Assembly: GCA_009380075.1 (NCBI GenBank)
Contig: WHSO01000001.1
Location: forward strand, 1-64,000
Length of the DNA stretch: 64,000 nt
Reading direction: 5' to 3'
Source: Alphaproteobacteria bacterium
Lineage (GTDB): Bacteria > Pseudomonadota > Alphaproteobacteria > SMXQ01
The number at the start of each line of letters is the position of its first letter. Position 1 is the first letter of the stretch. The notes under the pieces are model-generated. The model made no database searches. It was not told where the DNA came from and saw only the letters and a list, made by a program, of their open reading frames with translations. The position numbers and the translations under genes are program-made. This document shows, piece after piece, positions 1 to 11,571 of the stretch.

Positions 1-612
1 ACCGTGGTCGGCCCGAACGTCTGGTTCGGTCCCGGCGTGCGCGTCGGCGCCAATGTCGAGATCCGTCCGTCCTGCCATATCGAGGGCGCGCGCATCGCCG
101 ACGACTGCATCATCGGCCCGTTCGCGCGCCTGCGCCCCGGCGCCGACCTCGGCCGCGGCGTGCACATCGGCAACTTCGTCGAGATCAAGGCGGCGAAGGT
201 GGAAGCCGGCGCCAAGATCAACCACCTCACCTATATCGGCGACGCGCGCGTCGGCGCCGACGCCAATATCGGCGCCGGCACCATCACCTGCAACTACGAC
301 GGCGTCGACAAGCACGTGACGCGGATCGGCGCGCGCAGCTTCATCGGCTCCGACGTCGCCCTGGTCGCGCCGGTCACGGTCGGCGACGGCGCGGTGGTGG
401 GGGCGGGTTCGGTGATCACCAAGGAAGTGCCGGCGGGTGCGCTCGCCATCGCGCGCGGGGCGCAGTCGAACGTGCCCGGCGGCGGCAAGCGCTACATCGC
501 CCGCAAGACGGCGGCGAAACAGGCGAGGGCCGCGCCGCCTGCGGAGCGGGGTACGGGCAAGGCCGCGGCGCGCAGGATGAGGTCCCGCAAGGCCAAATCG
601 GCCCCGGCCTGA
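1..612 (+). CDS. glmU: Bifunctional GlmU, C-terminal acetyltransferase part (5'-truncated by window)
   Basis: The reading frame is open from the first base, so the gene begins upstream of the window. The visible 203 residues are the left-handed beta-helix domain of GlmU, which acetylates glucosamine-1-phosphate before uridylyl transfer to make UDP-GlcNAc for peptidoglycan and LPS. Hexapeptide-repeat turns are regular throughout. The family motifs [19 protein letters not shown] and [11 protein letters not shown], which contain the acetyl-CoA and sugar-binding residues, are all present. The last ~35 residues are a basic Ala/Arg/Lys-rich tail typical of alphaproteobacterial GlmU. glmS, the usual neighbour, is not downstream; a terminator follows. 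This is a family assignment from conserved motifs. Confidence 0.95.
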   Translation, partial: TVVGPNVWFGPGVRVGANVEIRPSCHIEGARIADDCIIGPFARLRPGADLGRGVHIGNFVEIKAAKVEAGAKINHLTYIGDARVGADANIGAGTITCNYDGVDKHVTRIGARSFIGSDVALVAPVTVGDGAVVGAGSVITKEVPAGALAIARGAQSNVPGGGKRYIARKTAAKQARAAPPAERGTGKAAARRMRSRKAKSAPA

Positions 613-702
613 GCGAGGCACCGGGGCAATTCGCGGGGACGAAGCGTTCCGCGCCGTCCGGTGACTGCCGGATAGGCGAGAAATTCCCGTGAAGCGCCCG
701 AA

Positions 703-734
703 CCGTGCGGAACCCGCCCGCACGGCTGTTTTTT
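703..734 (+). terminator. Rho-independent terminator after glmU
   Basis: An 8-bp perfect stem (CCGTGCGG at 703-710 pairing with 718-725) with a 7-nt loop is followed by CTGTTTTTT. It lies 91 bases after the glmU stop and before the gabD ribosome-binding site, so it should separate the two transcription units. Confidence 0.8.
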
Positions 735-855
735 GGAAGCGGGGAGCCGCGTAAAACCCCGAATCCCGGTTAACAGGCCGGGGGGCGGGGGGTATATTGG
801 CGCCATTCCGATGGGGGCCCGCGCGCGGCCCCTTTTCCGCTCAAACGAGGATGCC

Positions 856-2313
856 ATGAAGCTCAAGGACAAGAAGCTTTTTCGCCAGCAATGCTACGTC
901 GACGGCAAGTGGATCGACGCCGCGAGCAAGGAGACCATCAAGGTCAACAACCCGGCGGACAACTCGATCCTCGGCACCGTTCCGAAGCTGGGCCGGGCGG
1001 AGACGCGCCGCGCCATCGAGGCTGCGGCCCGCGCCTTTCCCGCCTGGCGCGCCAGGACCGGCAAGGACCGCGCGGCCATCCTGCGCAAGTTCTACGAGCT
1101 GATGATCGCCAATGCCGACGACCTTGCCACGATCATGACCCTGGAACAGGGCAAGCCCCTGACCGAATCGAAGGGCGAGGTCGTCTACTCGGCCTCCTTC
1201 GTCGAATGGTTCGGCGAGGAAGCGAAGCGCGTCTATGGCGATACGATACCCGAGAACGTGCCCGGTCGGCGCATCGTCGTCACCAAGGAGCCGGTCGGCG
1301 TCATCGCCGCGATCACGCCATGGAACTTCCCCTCCGCCATGATCACGCGCAAGGCGGCGCCGGCGCTGGCGGCGGGCTGCACCGTGGTCTGCCGGCCCGC
1401 GTCGCAGACACCCTTTTCAGCCACGGCGCTGGCCGAGATCGCGGAGCGCGCGGGCATTCCCGCCGGCGTGTTCAACGTCATCACCGGTTCCGCCGCCGAA
1501 CAGGGCGCGGAGCTGACCTCCAACCCGATCGTGCGCAAGCTGTCGTTCACCGGCTCGACCGAAATCGGCAAGCTCCTGATGGAACAGTGCGCAGGCACGG
1601 TGAAGAAACTGTCGCTCGAGCTCGGCGGCAACGCGCCGTTCATCGTCTTCGACGACGCCGATCTCGATGCCGCGGTCCAGGGCGCGCTGGCGTCGAAATA
1701 CCGCAACACCGGGCAGACCTGCGTCTGCGCCAACCGCCTGCTGGTGCAGGACGGCGTCTATGACGAATTCACCAAGAAGCTCGTTGCCGCGGTGAAGAAG
1801 CTCAAGGTAGGTCCCGGGCTCGAACCCGGCGTGACCCAGGGGCCGCTGATCGACCTCAAGGCGGTGGAAAAGATCGAGGAGCACATTGCCGACGCCGTCG
1901 CCAAGGGTGCCAAGGTCGCGCTCGGCGGCAAGCGCCACAGGCTCGGCGGATCGTTTTTCGAGCCGACGGTGGTCACCGGCGCCACGTCGAAGATGCTGTT
2001 CGCGCGGGAAGAAACCTTCGGGCCGCTCGCGCCCGTGTTCCGCTTCAAGACCGAAGCCGACGCCATCCGCATGGCCAACGACACGGAATTTGGCCTCGCC
2101 TCGTATTTCTACGCCCGCGACATCGGCCGCGTTTGGCGCGTGGCGGAAGGCCTCGAATACGGCATCGTCGGCATCAACGAGGGCATCATCTCGACCGAGG
2201 TGGCACCCTTCGGCGGCATGAAGGAATCGGGCGTCGGCCGCGAGGGCTCGAAATACGGCATCGAGGAATTCCTCGAGATCAAGTACCTGTGCATGGGCGG
2301 CATCGGCGCTTAG
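856..2313 (+). CDS. gabD: NAD(P)-dependent succinate-semialdehyde dehydrogenase
   Basis: 485 residues, the normal length for GabD, which oxidises succinate semialdehyde to succinate in GABA and related catabolism. The aldehyde dehydrogenase superfamily features are complete: the cofactor-site motif around TPWNFPSAMITRK, the general base Glu in ELGGN (about residue 255) and the nucleophile Cys in GQTCVCANR (about residue 289). The C-terminal PFGGMKESGVGREG is typical of the GabD subfamily. I chose the ATG at 856 because AACGAGG lies just upstream and the protein then starts like other GabD proteins; an open frame continues upstream but crosses the terminator region. Substrate specificity is inferred from family resemblance and other semialdehydes are possible. 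Confidence 0.88.
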   Translation: MKLKDKKLFRQQCYVDGKWIDAASKETIKVNNPADNSILGTVPKLGRAETRRAIEAAARAFPAWRARTGKDRAAILRKFYELMIANADDLATIMTLEQGKPLTESKGEVVYSASFVEWFGEEAKRVYGDTIPENVPGRRIVVTKEPVGVIAAITPWNFPSAMITRKAAPALAAGCTVVCRPASQTPFSATALAEIAERAGIPAGVFNVITGSAAEQGAELTSNPIVRKLSFTGSTEIGKLLMEQCAGTVKKLSLELGGNAPFIVFDDADLDAAVQGALASKYRNTGQTCVCANRLLVQDGVYDEFTKKLVAAVKKLKVGPGLEPGVTQGPLIDLKAVEKIEEHIADAVAKGAKVALGGKRHRLGGSFFEPTVVTGATSKMLFAREETFGPLAPVFRFKTEADAIRMANDTEFGLASYFYARDIGRVWRVAEGLEYGIVGINEGIISTEVAPFGGMKESGVGREGSKYGIEEFLEIKYLCMGGIGA

Positions 2314-2334
2314 ACCGCGCGGATCGCCGCCGCC

Positions 2335-3690
2335 ATGGCCACCTACGACTACGACCTGTTCACCATCGGCGCGGGCTCCGGCGGGGTCCGCGCCGCGCGC
2401 CTGGCGGGCGCGCTGGGCAAGCGCTCGGCCATCGCCGAGGACTGGACCGTCGGCGGCACCTGCGTCCACCGCGGCTGCATCCCGAAGAAGTTCTATGTCT
2501 ATGCCTCCCACTTCGGAGAGGAGATCGAGGACGCGCGCGCCTTCGGCTGGGACGTCGAGGTCCGGGGATTCGACTGGCCGCGCCTCGTCGCCGCCAAGAA
2601 GAAGGAGCTGGCGCGCCTCGAGGGGCTGTACGTGCAGAACCTCGCCGGGGCCGGGGTGCGCATCCTGCGCGGCCGCGCCGTGCTGGAGGACGCGCATACG
2701 ATCAACGTTGCCGGCGAACGGGTGACGGCGGAGAACATCCTGATCGCCACCGGCGGGCGTCCCTATATGCACGAGATCCCCGGTCATGAGCTGATGATCA
2801 CCTCGGACCAGATCTTCGACCTGCCGGAATTCCCGAAGCGCGTGGCGATCGCCGGGGCGGGCTATATCGCGCTGGAATTCGCCGGTATCCTCAACGGCCT
2901 CGGCGCCGAGGTCACGGTCGTCTACCGCCGCACCGGCGTGCTGCGCGGCTTTGACGACGACGTGCGCACGGCGGTGCAGGAGGAACTGGAGGCCAAAGGC
3001 ATCACCTTCGTTTTCGAGACCGTGTTCGAACGGATCGACAAGAAGCCCGACGGCCTGCACGTGCGCCTGCGCAACGGCGATACGCTGGTCGCCGACCAGG
3101 TGCTGATGGCGGCGGGGCGCGATCCCAGCACGAGAGGGCTGGGCTGCGACGCGGCGGGCGTGGCGCTGAACGCACGCGGCGCCGTGGTGGTGGATGAGTA
3201 TTCCCGCACCACGAAGCCCAACATCTGCGCCATCGGCGACGTCACCGAGCGCGTCAACCTCACTCCCGTCGCCATCCACGAGGCGATGTGCCTGATCGAC
3301 ACCCTATTCCACGATACGCGGACGAAGCCGGACCACGCCGACGTCGCTACCGCCGTCTTCACCCAGCCGCCGGTGGGCGTCGTCGGCCTGACCGAGGGGG
3401 AGGCGCGCGAGCGCTTCGGCAACGTCGATATCTACCGCGCCCGCTTCCGCCCGCTCAAGCACACGATCTCCGGCCGGCCCGAGCGCGTGCTGGTCAAGCT
3501 GGTGGTCGACCACGCCTCGGACCGCGTGGTGGGCGCGCATATGGTCGGGCTCGACGCGCCGGAGATCATCCAGGCGCTCGCCGTCGCGGTGAAGGCGCGG
3601 GTGACCAAGGCCCAGTTCGACGCCACCATGGCGGTGCATCCGACCACGGCGGAGGAGCTGGTCCTGATGTACCAGAAGACGACGAATTGA
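2335..3690 (+). CDS. gor: Glutathione-disulfide reductase
   Basis: 451 residues, the usual length. It reduces glutathione disulfide with NADPH in the cytoplasm. The N-terminal FAD fingerprint IGAGSGGVRAARLAG, the redox-active pair in GGTCVHRGCIPKK (Cys43 and Cys48), the second Rossmann motif AGAGYIALEFAGIL and the downstream VVYRR arginines that select NADPH are all visible. The C-terminal VHPTTAEELV carries the catalytic His. It begins 21 bases after gabD and is probably cotranscribed with it. The CVHRGC spacing fits Gor better than mercuric reductase or lipoamide dehydrogenase. Confidence 0.93.
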   Translation: MATYDYDLFTIGAGSGGVRAARLAGALGKRSAIAEDWTVGGTCVHRGCIPKKFYVYASHFGEEIEDARAFGWDVEVRGFDWPRLVAAKKKELARLEGLYVQNLAGAGVRILRGRAVLEDAHTINVAGERVTAENILIATGGRPYMHEIPGHELMITSDQIFDLPEFPKRVAIAGAGYIALEFAGILNGLGAEVTVVYRRTGVLRGFDDDVRTAVQEELEAKGITFVFETVFERIDKKPDGLHVRLRNGDTLVADQVLMAAGRDPSTRGLGCDAAGVALNARGAVVVDEYSRTTKPNICAIGDVTERVNLTPVAIHEAMCLIDTLFHDTRTKPDHADVATAVFTQPPVGVVGLTEGEARERFGNVDIYRARFRPLKHTISGRPERVLVKLVVDHASDRVVGAHMVGLDAPEIIQALAVAVKARVTKAQFDATMAVHPTTAEELVLMYQKTTN

Positions 3691-3710
3691 GCGCAACGGG
3701 GAGGGAACCC

Positions 3711-4154
3711 ATGAAGATCGCCTGCGGACTTGGCCTCGCCGCGCTGGTCGCGGTCGCGCCGTCTGTGTCGGTACGCGCCGACGAAACCATGGCCACCGGG
3801 GACGTCACCGCGGTCGAACTGCCGATGGCAAGCGCGTCGGCGGACGTGCTGGGCGGCTCGCTCGCCTATCCGGCGGGCACGCCCGAGGTGCGGGCCTACC
3901 GCATCACCCTGCCGCCCAAGTCGGCGACTATCCTCCACAAGCATCCGGTGCCGCTCTACGCCTATATCCTGTCGGGCACGCTGGAGGTGGACTACGGCGT
4001 CCGGGGGCGGAAGACCTACACCGCCGGGCAGAATTTCCTGGAGGCGGTGGACTGGTGCCACGCCGGGCGCGCGGTGGGGGATGTTCCCGTGGTCCTGATC
4101 TCGGTCTATATTGGGGCGGACAAGATCAAGAACACGGTCGCCTGCCCGAACTAG
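3711..4154 (+). CDS. Secreted cupin-domain protein
   Basis: 147 residues. An N-terminal signal peptide (Lys near the start, hydrophobic run, cleavage probably after VRA near residue 24) directs it to the periplasm. The remainder is one small cupin barrel: the first motif contains HKHPVPLYAYILSG, with the two His as likely metal ligands. The second motif, around NFLEAVDWCHAG, keeps one His. No specific enzyme function can be read from this. It starts 20 bases after gor with a GGGAGGG ribosome-binding site, so it is probably in the gabD-gor operon. Confidence 0.75.
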   Translation: MKIACGLGLAALVAVAPSVSVRADETMATGDVTAVELPMASASADVLGGSLAYPAGTPEVRAYRITLPPKSATILHKHPVPLYAYILSGTLEVDYGVRGRKTYTAGQNFLEAVDWCHAGRAVGDVPVVLISVYIGADKIKNTVACPN

Positions 4155-4191
4155 ACCGGCGGGCGCGCCGCGAACGCCGGAGGAAACGGTC

Positions 4192-5271
4192 ATGGCCAAC
4201 AACCCCTTCGTCCCCGCCCCGCGCGGCCGCGCACCCGCGACGCTCGGCCGGCCGGTGGTCGACCCTGCCGCCTGGCGGGCGGAGGAGTTCAGGGACAACC
4301 TGTCCTTCGTCTATCAGCTCGCCGAGGACGAGGTGGCGGAAATCGTCGCCGCCGTCGCGCGCGTGGAGAAAAGCGGCATCGCGCTCAAGGACGTCACCCG
4401 CGACGAGTTCGACCTGCCGCGCTTCGGCCGGGCGATGGACGAGGCGGTGATGGGCGAGGTCATGGACGGCCGCGGCTTCATCTTCCTGCGCGGCCTGCCG
4501 ACCGAAGGGCGCAGCGTGTTCCAGAACGCCATCGCCCAGTGGGGGCTCGCGACCTATGTCGGAGAGGCGACGCCGCAGAATGCCAAAGGCCATCTGCTGG
4601 AGCACGTCAAGAACGCGGGCGGCGACATCAACGCGCCGACCGGGCGTGGCTACAATTCGGCCAACGCACTGGGCTTCCATGCCGACAGTTGCGACGCGTT
4701 TTCCCTGATGTGCCTGCGGGGCGCCCGGGCCGGCGGCGAACACCGCATCGTCAGCTCGATCACCGTGTACAACGAGATGCTGAAGCGCCGTCCCGACCTG
4801 GCCGAGGGACTGACCTTCCGCTTCTACCGCACCCGGCGCGGCGAGGTACCGGCCGGCGAGGACCCGTTCTACCGCCAGCCGGTGTTCAGCGTCACCGACG
4901 GCTACTTCACCGCGCGCGGCGCATCGAGCACGATCAAGCGCGCCCAGAAGCTCCCCGGTGTGCCGAAGCTGACCGACAAGCAGCAGGAAGCCATCGACTG
5001 CTACCAGCATCTGTCGGGCGAGCTGTCGCTCTACATCGACTGGAAGCCGGGGGACATTTCCTTCGTTCTCAATCACGTCGCGCTGCACGCGCGCACGAAA
5101 TACGAAGACTGGCCCGAGGCCGATCGACGGCGCCACCTGCTCCGGCTCTGGCTCGATCTCAAGGGGCGGCGGCCGATCCACGACGACATCGCGCGCGAGA
5201 TGACGGGGATCGAGCTGGCGCCGGGCACCGAGCTCAAGACGCCGATGGAGATGACTCCGGTTACGGCGTGA
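4192..5271 (+). CDS. TauD/TfdA-family Fe(II)/2-oxoglutarate-type dioxygenase
   Basis: 359 residues. The iron-binding HxD motif is in FHADSCD (His163, Asp165) and the distal His is in NHVALHAR (about residue 299). A downstream Arg cluster in RRRHLLRLW would bind 2-oxoglutarate. This places it with the taurine-catabolism dioxygenase fold, but the protein lacks the usual short TauD length and the substrate cannot be predicted. The ATG at 4192 has GGAGG ten bases upstream; an earlier in-frame start at 4111 would overlap the cupin gene. It follows the cupin gene by 37 bases, suggesting one operon. Confidence 0.82.
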   Translation: MANNPFVPAPRGRAPATLGRPVVDPAAWRAEEFRDNLSFVYQLAEDEVAEIVAAVARVEKSGIALKDVTRDEFDLPRFGRAMDEAVMGEVMDGRGFIFLRGLPTEGRSVFQNAIAQWGLATYVGEATPQNAKGHLLEHVKNAGGDINAPTGRGYNSANALGFHADSCDAFSLMCLRGARAGGEHRIVSSITVYNEMLKRRPDLAEGLTFRFYRTRRGEVPAGEDPFYRQPVFSVTDGYFTARGASSTIKRAQKLPGVPKLTDKQQEAIDCYQHLSGELSLYIDWKPGDISFVLNHVALHARTKYEDWPEADRRRHLLRLWLDLKGRRPIHDDIAREMTGIELAPGTELKTPMEMTPVTA

Positions 5272-5425
5272 CGAGGGCTGCTTTCTTGGGGCGCGCGCAG
5301 CGCCTCGATGGATTGGAAAATGTTTTCCCGAACAGGCGTGTTCAGAATAGCCCGTTGCCGGGCGGAACTTTAACGGCGGAGGCGTATTTCGAGCGCTTTC
5401 CGGGAATATGAAAAGGGGGCTGAAT

Positions 5426-6529
5426 ATGTTGTGGTCGAAAGGTGGCGCGTTGCGTTTTTGCTCAGTTCTTCTTTTGTCGATGGCTGCCTTGGCGATAACA
5501 GTGGCACCGGCGCAGGCGCAGGCGCAGTCGGAACAGTCCTTCTACAAGGGCAAGACCATCAACATGGCGGTCGGTGGCGGGCCGGGCGGCGGATACGACT
5601 TGTATGCCCGCTTCATGATTCCGCATTACCAGCGCGCCATTCCCGGCAATCCGCGTTTCGTGGCGCAGAACCACATCGGTGCCGGCACGCTGCGTGCGGC
5701 GAATTTCCTGTATGAGGTCGCCGCCCCGGACGGGACACACATCGGGACCGTCGGCGGCGGCACGGCCACGGCGGAACTGTTCAAGACCAAGGGTATCCGC
5801 TTCGATCCGCGCAAGTACGTCTGGATCGGCAGCCTCAACAGCGAGGTCGGCCTAGTGCTCGCCTATCACACCCAGCCATTCGAAAAATTCACGGACCTTC
5901 TGGAGCGGCCCATGATCGTGGGTGGCGGCGGACCGACTTCGGGAAATGTGATCTTTCCGCTGGTGCTCAATCGCGTTCTCGGCACCAAGTTCCAGATCGT
6001 GGCGGGCTACGGCAGCACCGGCGAGATCGCGCTCGCGATCGAGCGCGGCGAGGTGCAGGGAACCGGCAGCTATCATTATTCCAGCATCATCTCATCGAAG
6101 CCCGACTGGATCCCGAAGAAGGAAGTAAAGGTTCTGGCCCAGCTTGCGCTTGTGAAGCACCCGAAGTTTCCGGACGTGCCTCACGTTCCGGAACTCGCCA
6201 AGACCGACGAGCAGCGCGAGGTGCTCGAGCTGGTGTTTGCGCGCCAGCAGATGGGACGCCCGTTCCTGGCGCCGCCCAAAACGCCGGACAACGTCGCCAA
6301 GATTCTCAGGACCTCATTCAACAAGATGCTCACGGACAAGCAGTTTCTCGCCGATGCCGAGAAGCGCCGCATTGACCTGACGCTGCCGATGGCGGGCGAG
6401 GAAATCCACGAGCTGATCGAGCGGCTCTACAAGCGGCCGGCGCAGGTGGTGGAAAAGGCGATCGCCGCAAGCGACACGAGCGCGTACCGCAAGAAGGGTA
6501 AGAAAAAGAAGAAAAAGAAGAGCGAATAG
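5426..6529 (+). CDS. TctC/Bug-family periplasmic tricarboxylate-type binding protein with lysine tail
   Basis: 367 residues. A signal peptide (basic start, hydrophobic stretch, cleavage around AQAQAQ) is followed by the binding-protein opening FYKGKTINMAVGG and a glycine-rich loop, as in the TctC/Bug family that captures carboxylates for tripartite tricarboxylate transporters. No TctA or TctB membrane subunit is nearby, so it is an orphan. The C-terminus ends in a run of lysines (KKGKKKKKKK) unusual for a secreted binding protein and shared with the second family member at 16 kb. I preferred the ATG at 5426 because AAGGGGG precedes it; an in-frame ATG at 5408 is possible. Confidence 0.85.
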   Translation: MLWSKGGALRFCSVLLLSMAALAITVAPAQAQAQSEQSFYKGKTINMAVGGGPGGGYDLYARFMIPHYQRAIPGNPRFVAQNHIGAGTLRAANFLYEVAAPDGTHIGTVGGGTATAELFKTKGIRFDPRKYVWIGSLNSEVGLVLAYHTQPFEKFTDLLERPMIVGGGGPTSGNVIFPLVLNRVLGTKFQIVAGYGSTGEIALAIERGEVQGTGSYHYSSIISSKPDWIPKKEVKVLAQLALVKHPKFPDVPHVPELAKTDEQREVLELVFARQQMGRPFLAPPKTPDNVAKILRTSFNKMLTDKQFLADAEKRRIDLTLPMAGEEIHELIERLYKRPAQVVEKAIAASDTSAYRKKGKKKKKKKSE

Positions 6530-6780
6530 CGCAGGGGAGCGCACGCGGGCTCCGCCCGCTCGCACCCCGTAGGGGGCTGGCCCGAAGCGGACCACCGGTG
6601 GCACCTGCTGCGGATCCGGCTCGGCGCCCCTTTCTTAATATATTGATTTTGAATGAAAAATGCTGACTGCCGCCGACCGTGCGGACCGGCACCGCCTGTG
6701 GACAAAACGGTCCGATTGACTGGAATTCCCGGGCGAAGCGGCGTATAAACCGCGCTTCGGGCGGTGGGCGCCCGAGTGGA

Positions 6781-8190
6781 ATGGACGATCTGGAAGCGGA
6801 CATGGCCGCCAACAAGTGGACACCGTCGAGCTGGCGCTCGAAGCCGATCCTGCAGCAGCCCGAATGGCCTGATGCGGCCAAGCTCGAGGCCGTGGAGGCG
6901 AAGCTGTCGAAGTACCCGCCGCTGGTCTTCGCCGGCGAGGCGCGGCGGCTGAAGGATCATCTCGGCCGCGTGGCGACCGGAAAGGCTTTTCTGCTCCAGG
7001 GCGGCGACTGCGCGGAAAGCTTCGCCGAATTCCTGCCCGACAACATCCGCGACATGTTCCGCGTGCTGCTGCAGATGGCGGTGGTGCTGACCTACGGGGC
7101 GTCCTGTCCGGTGGTCAAGGTGGGCCGCATGGCGGGACAGTTCGCCAAGCCGCGCTCCGAAGATGTCGAGACCCGCGACGGCGTTACCCTGCCGAGCTAC
7201 CGCGGCGACATGATCAACGGCATGGACTTCACGCCCGAGGCCCGCAGGCCGGACCCGGATCGCATGGTCCAGGCCTACAGCCAGGCGGCGGCGACGCTCA
7301 ACCTGCTGCGCGCCTTCGCCCAGGGCGGCTTCGCCGACCTGCATCGCGTGCACCGCTGGAACCTCGGCTTCGTCGCGGACAGCCGCCAGGGCCAGAAGTA
7401 CCAGGAACTGGCGGACCGGCTCGCCGACACGCTGGGCTTCATGGAGGCCTGCGGGCTCACCAGCGAAACCACGCCGCAGATCCGAGAGACCGATTTCTTC
7501 ACTTCCCACGAGGCGCTGCTGCTGGGCTACGAACAGGCGCTGACCCGCATCGATTCGCTAACCGGCGAATGGTACGACTGTTCCGCCCATATGCTGTGGA
7601 TCGGCGACCGCACCCGCCAGGCCGATAACGCCCAGGTGGAGTTCCTGCGCGGGGTGCGCAATCCGGTCGGCATGAAGTGCGGCCCGACCCTTAAGCCCGA
7701 CGACCTGATCCGCAATATCGACCTGCTCAACCCGGACAACGACCCGGGCCGGCTGACGCTCATCGTGCGCCTCGGCGCCGACGAGGTGGGCAACAAGCTG
7801 CCGGCGCTGATCCGCGCGGTGCAGCGCGAGGGCCGTGTCGTCGTCTGGTCGTGCGACCCGATGCATGCCAATACGGTGAAATCCTCGACCGGCTACAAGA
7901 CGCGCCATGTGGATCGCATCCTCAAGGAAGTCCGCGCCTTCTTCGAGGTGCATCAGGCCGAAGGCACCTACGCCGGCGGCATCCATTTCGAGATGACCGG
8001 CCAGAACGTGACCGAATGCATGGGCGGCGCCCAGGCCATCGCGGAAACCGATCTGGCCGACCGCTATCACACCCATTGCGATCCGCGACTCAACGCCAAC
8101 CAGGCGCTCGAGCTCGCGTTCGTGATCGCCGAGATGCTGAAGAAGGAACGTCAGCACAACGGCGCGTCGCGAATTAAGGCTGCTTCCTGA
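6781..8190 (+). CDS. aroG: Class II 3-deoxy-7-phosphoheptulonate (DAHP) synthase
   Basis: 469 residues from the ATG at 6781. It condenses phosphoenolpyruvate and erythrose-4-phosphate in the first step of the shikimate pathway. It is the class II (plant/actinobacterial-like) type: the signatures [34 protein letters not shown] and the metal-binding [15 protein letters not shown] are complete. It stands alone, with no other aromatic amino-acid gene beside it. A second in-frame ATG at 6802 also fits; the family N-terminus (WTPSSWR) starts just after it, so the true start is uncertain by seven residues. Confidence 0.93.
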   Translation: MDDLEADMAANKWTPSSWRSKPILQQPEWPDAAKLEAVEAKLSKYPPLVFAGEARRLKDHLGRVATGKAFLLQGGDCAESFAEFLPDNIRDMFRVLLQMAVVLTYGASCPVVKVGRMAGQFAKPRSEDVETRDGVTLPSYRGDMINGMDFTPEARRPDPDRMVQAYSQAAATLNLLRAFAQGGFADLHRVHRWNLGFVADSRQGQKYQELADRLADTLGFMEACGLTSETTPQIRETDFFTSHEALLLGYEQALTRIDSLTGEWYDCSAHMLWIGDRTRQADNAQVEFLRGVRNPVGMKCGPTLKPDDLIRNIDLLNPDNDPGRLTLIVRLGADEVGNKLPALIRAVQREGRVVVWSCDPMHANTVKSSTGYKTRHVDRILKEVRAFFEVHQAEGTYAGGIHFEMTGQNVTECMGGAQAIAETDLADRYHTHCDPRLNANQALELAFVIAEMLKKERQHNGASRIKAAS

Positions 8191-8304
8191 CACGGACGTT
8201 TTCCGGTGCCTGGGGCTGCGGGGAACGTCTCCGCCGCCGCGCGGACGCGCGGCTACCCCTAAGCAAGACGGTTTTGGCGTATCTGAATTGCATGAGACGA
8301 CGTT

Positions 8305-9975
8305 ATGAGTAACGGACTGCTGATTGGACTGGCCCAGCTCGATCCCAAGGTCGGGGATCTGGCGGGGAACCTGCGCCTGCTGCGCGAAGCCCGTGCGAAG
8401 GGCGAGGCGGCCGGCTGCGATCTCGTGGTCGCGAGCGAGCTTGTCGTCTCCGGCTATCCTCCCGAAGACCTGGTGATGAAGCCGATCTTTCTCGACGCCG
8501 TCGCCGACACCGTGCACGAGCTGGCGGCGGAGACGGCGCGCGGCCCGGCGCTGCTGGTCGGCGCGCCGTGGCGGGTGGACGGGCGCTGCACCAACGCGGC
8601 GCTGCTGCTGGACGGCGGCAAGGTGGCGGCGGTCTCGGTCAAGCACGACCTGCCCAATTACGGTGTGTTCGACGAAAAGCGCGTCTTCGCCGCAGGGCCA
8701 TTGCCGCAGACGGTGACCTGCCGTGGCGTCCGCCTCGGTATCCTCGTCTGCGAGGACATGTGGACGGCGGTGCCCGCCCGCGCACTGGCCGAGGACGGGG
8801 CGGAAGCCCTCGTCGTCATCAACGGGTCGCCGTTCGAGACCGACAAGCAGGGCGAGCGCCTCGGGCTCGCGGTTGCACGGGTGCGGGAAACCGGCCTGCC
8901 GCTGGTCTATGTCAACCAGGTCGGCGGCCAGGACGAACTGGTCTTCGACGGCGGCAGCTTCGCCCTCGACGCGGGTGGGGAAACAGTCCAGCGCCTCGGG
9001 GAATTCGAACCGGGCTTCGCCACCCTGCGCCTCGCCCGCCGCGACGGCGCGCTCGCGCCCGAAGGCGGCGCCGTTACCGCCGGGTTCGAGCCGCTGGCGG
9101 CGATCTACCAGGCGATGGTCCTTGGCCTGCGCGACTACGTCAACAAGAACGGGTTTCCGGGGGTACTCCTCGGCCTGTCGGGGGGGATCGATTCGGCGAT
9201 TTCGGCGGTGGTAGCCGCCGACGCCCTCGGCCCCGAGCGGGTGCGTTGCGTCATGATGCCGTCGCCCTATACATCGCGGGAAAGCCTCGACGACGCGGCG
9301 GCGCTGGCGCGCAACATGAACCTGCGGCTCGACACCATTTCCATCGGTCCGGCGATGGACGCGTTCGGCACCATGCTCCGGGACGTTTTCGCGGGAACCA
9401 ACGCCGACACGACGGAAGAAAATATCCAGGCCCGCGCCCGCGGCATCACCCTGATGGCTCTCAGCAACAAGTTCGGCCACATGGTGCTGTCCACCGGCAA
9501 CAAGTCGGAGATGTCGGTGGGCTACGCCACCCTCTACGGCGACATGTGCGGCGGCTATTCGGTGCTCAAGGACGTCTACAAGACGACGGTCTATGCCCTC
9601 AGCAACTGGCGCAATGCCCATGTGCCGGTCGGCGGCCTCGGTGCGCCGGGCACCGTGATTCCCGCCAACATCATCACGCGCCTGCCCTCCGCGGAGCTCA
9701 AGCCCGACCAGACCGACCAGGACAGCCTGCCGCCCTACGACGTGCTCGACGACATTCTCTATTCTCTCATCGAGGGCGAGATGGCGATCAGGGACATCGT
9801 TGCCCGCGGCCACGACCGCGAAACGGTCATGCGAGTCTGGCGCATGGTCAACATCGCCGAGTACAAGCGCCGGCAGGCGCCGCCGGGGGTCAAGATCACG
9901 CGCCGTTCGTTCGGACGCGACCGCCGCTATCCCATCACCAACGGCTTCGCCGGCGACGGCCATGGCATAGGGTGA
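8305..9975 (+). CDS. nadE: Glutamine-hydrolysing NAD+ synthase
   Basis: 556 residues, the two-domain form. The N-terminal nitrilase-like glutaminase domain shows the Glu-Lys-Cys triad in SELVVSGYPPEDL, VKHDLPNYGVFDEK and LVCEDMW. The C-terminal ATP-pyrophosphatase domain carries the P-loop LGLSGGIDSA (about residue 290) and the NKSEMSVGYATLYGDM motif. It amidates nicotinate adenine dinucleotide using ammonia channelled from glutamine. The ATG at 8305 is preceded by GAGACGA. The gene is probably transcribed alone or with cysS, 51 bases downstream. Confidence 0.95.
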   Translation: MSNGLLIGLAQLDPKVGDLAGNLRLLREARAKGEAAGCDLVVASELVVSGYPPEDLVMKPIFLDAVADTVHELAAETARGPALLVGAPWRVDGRCTNAALLLDGGKVAAVSVKHDLPNYGVFDEKRVFAAGPLPQTVTCRGVRLGILVCEDMWTAVPARALAEDGAEALVVINGSPFETDKQGERLGLAVARVRETGLPLVYVNQVGGQDELVFDGGSFALDAGGETVQRLGEFEPGFATLRLARRDGALAPEGGAVTAGFEPLAAIYQAMVLGLRDYVNKNGFPGVLLGLSGGIDSAISAVVAADALGPERVRCVMMPSPYTSRESLDDAAALARNMNLRLDTISIGPAMDAFGTMLRDVFAGTNADTTEENIQARARGITLMALSNKFGHMVLSTGNKSEMSVGYATLYGDMCGGYSVLKDVYKTTVYALSNWRNAHVPVGGLGAPGTVIPANIITRLPSAELKPDQTDQDSLPPYDVLDDILYSLIEGEMAIRDIVARGHDRETVMRVWRMVNIAEYKRRQAPPGVKITRRSFGRDRRYPITNGFAGDGHGIG

Positions 9976-10026
9976 GGTGGACCCGATGCGGCCGATCTGC
10001 TACCCCGTGTATCCCTGTATAGGACG

Positions 10027-11570
<1,544 letters not shown>

Positions 11571-11571
<1 letters not shown>

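Noticed and set aside
1417-3279. Long minus-strand open frame (620 codons) across gabD and gor
   Set aside because: High-GC shadow of two well-supported genes; composition and codon pattern do not fit a protein family.
7558-9963. Very long minus-strand open frame (801 codons) opposite aroG and nadE
   Set aside because: Antisense shadow of NadE; no recognisable domain.
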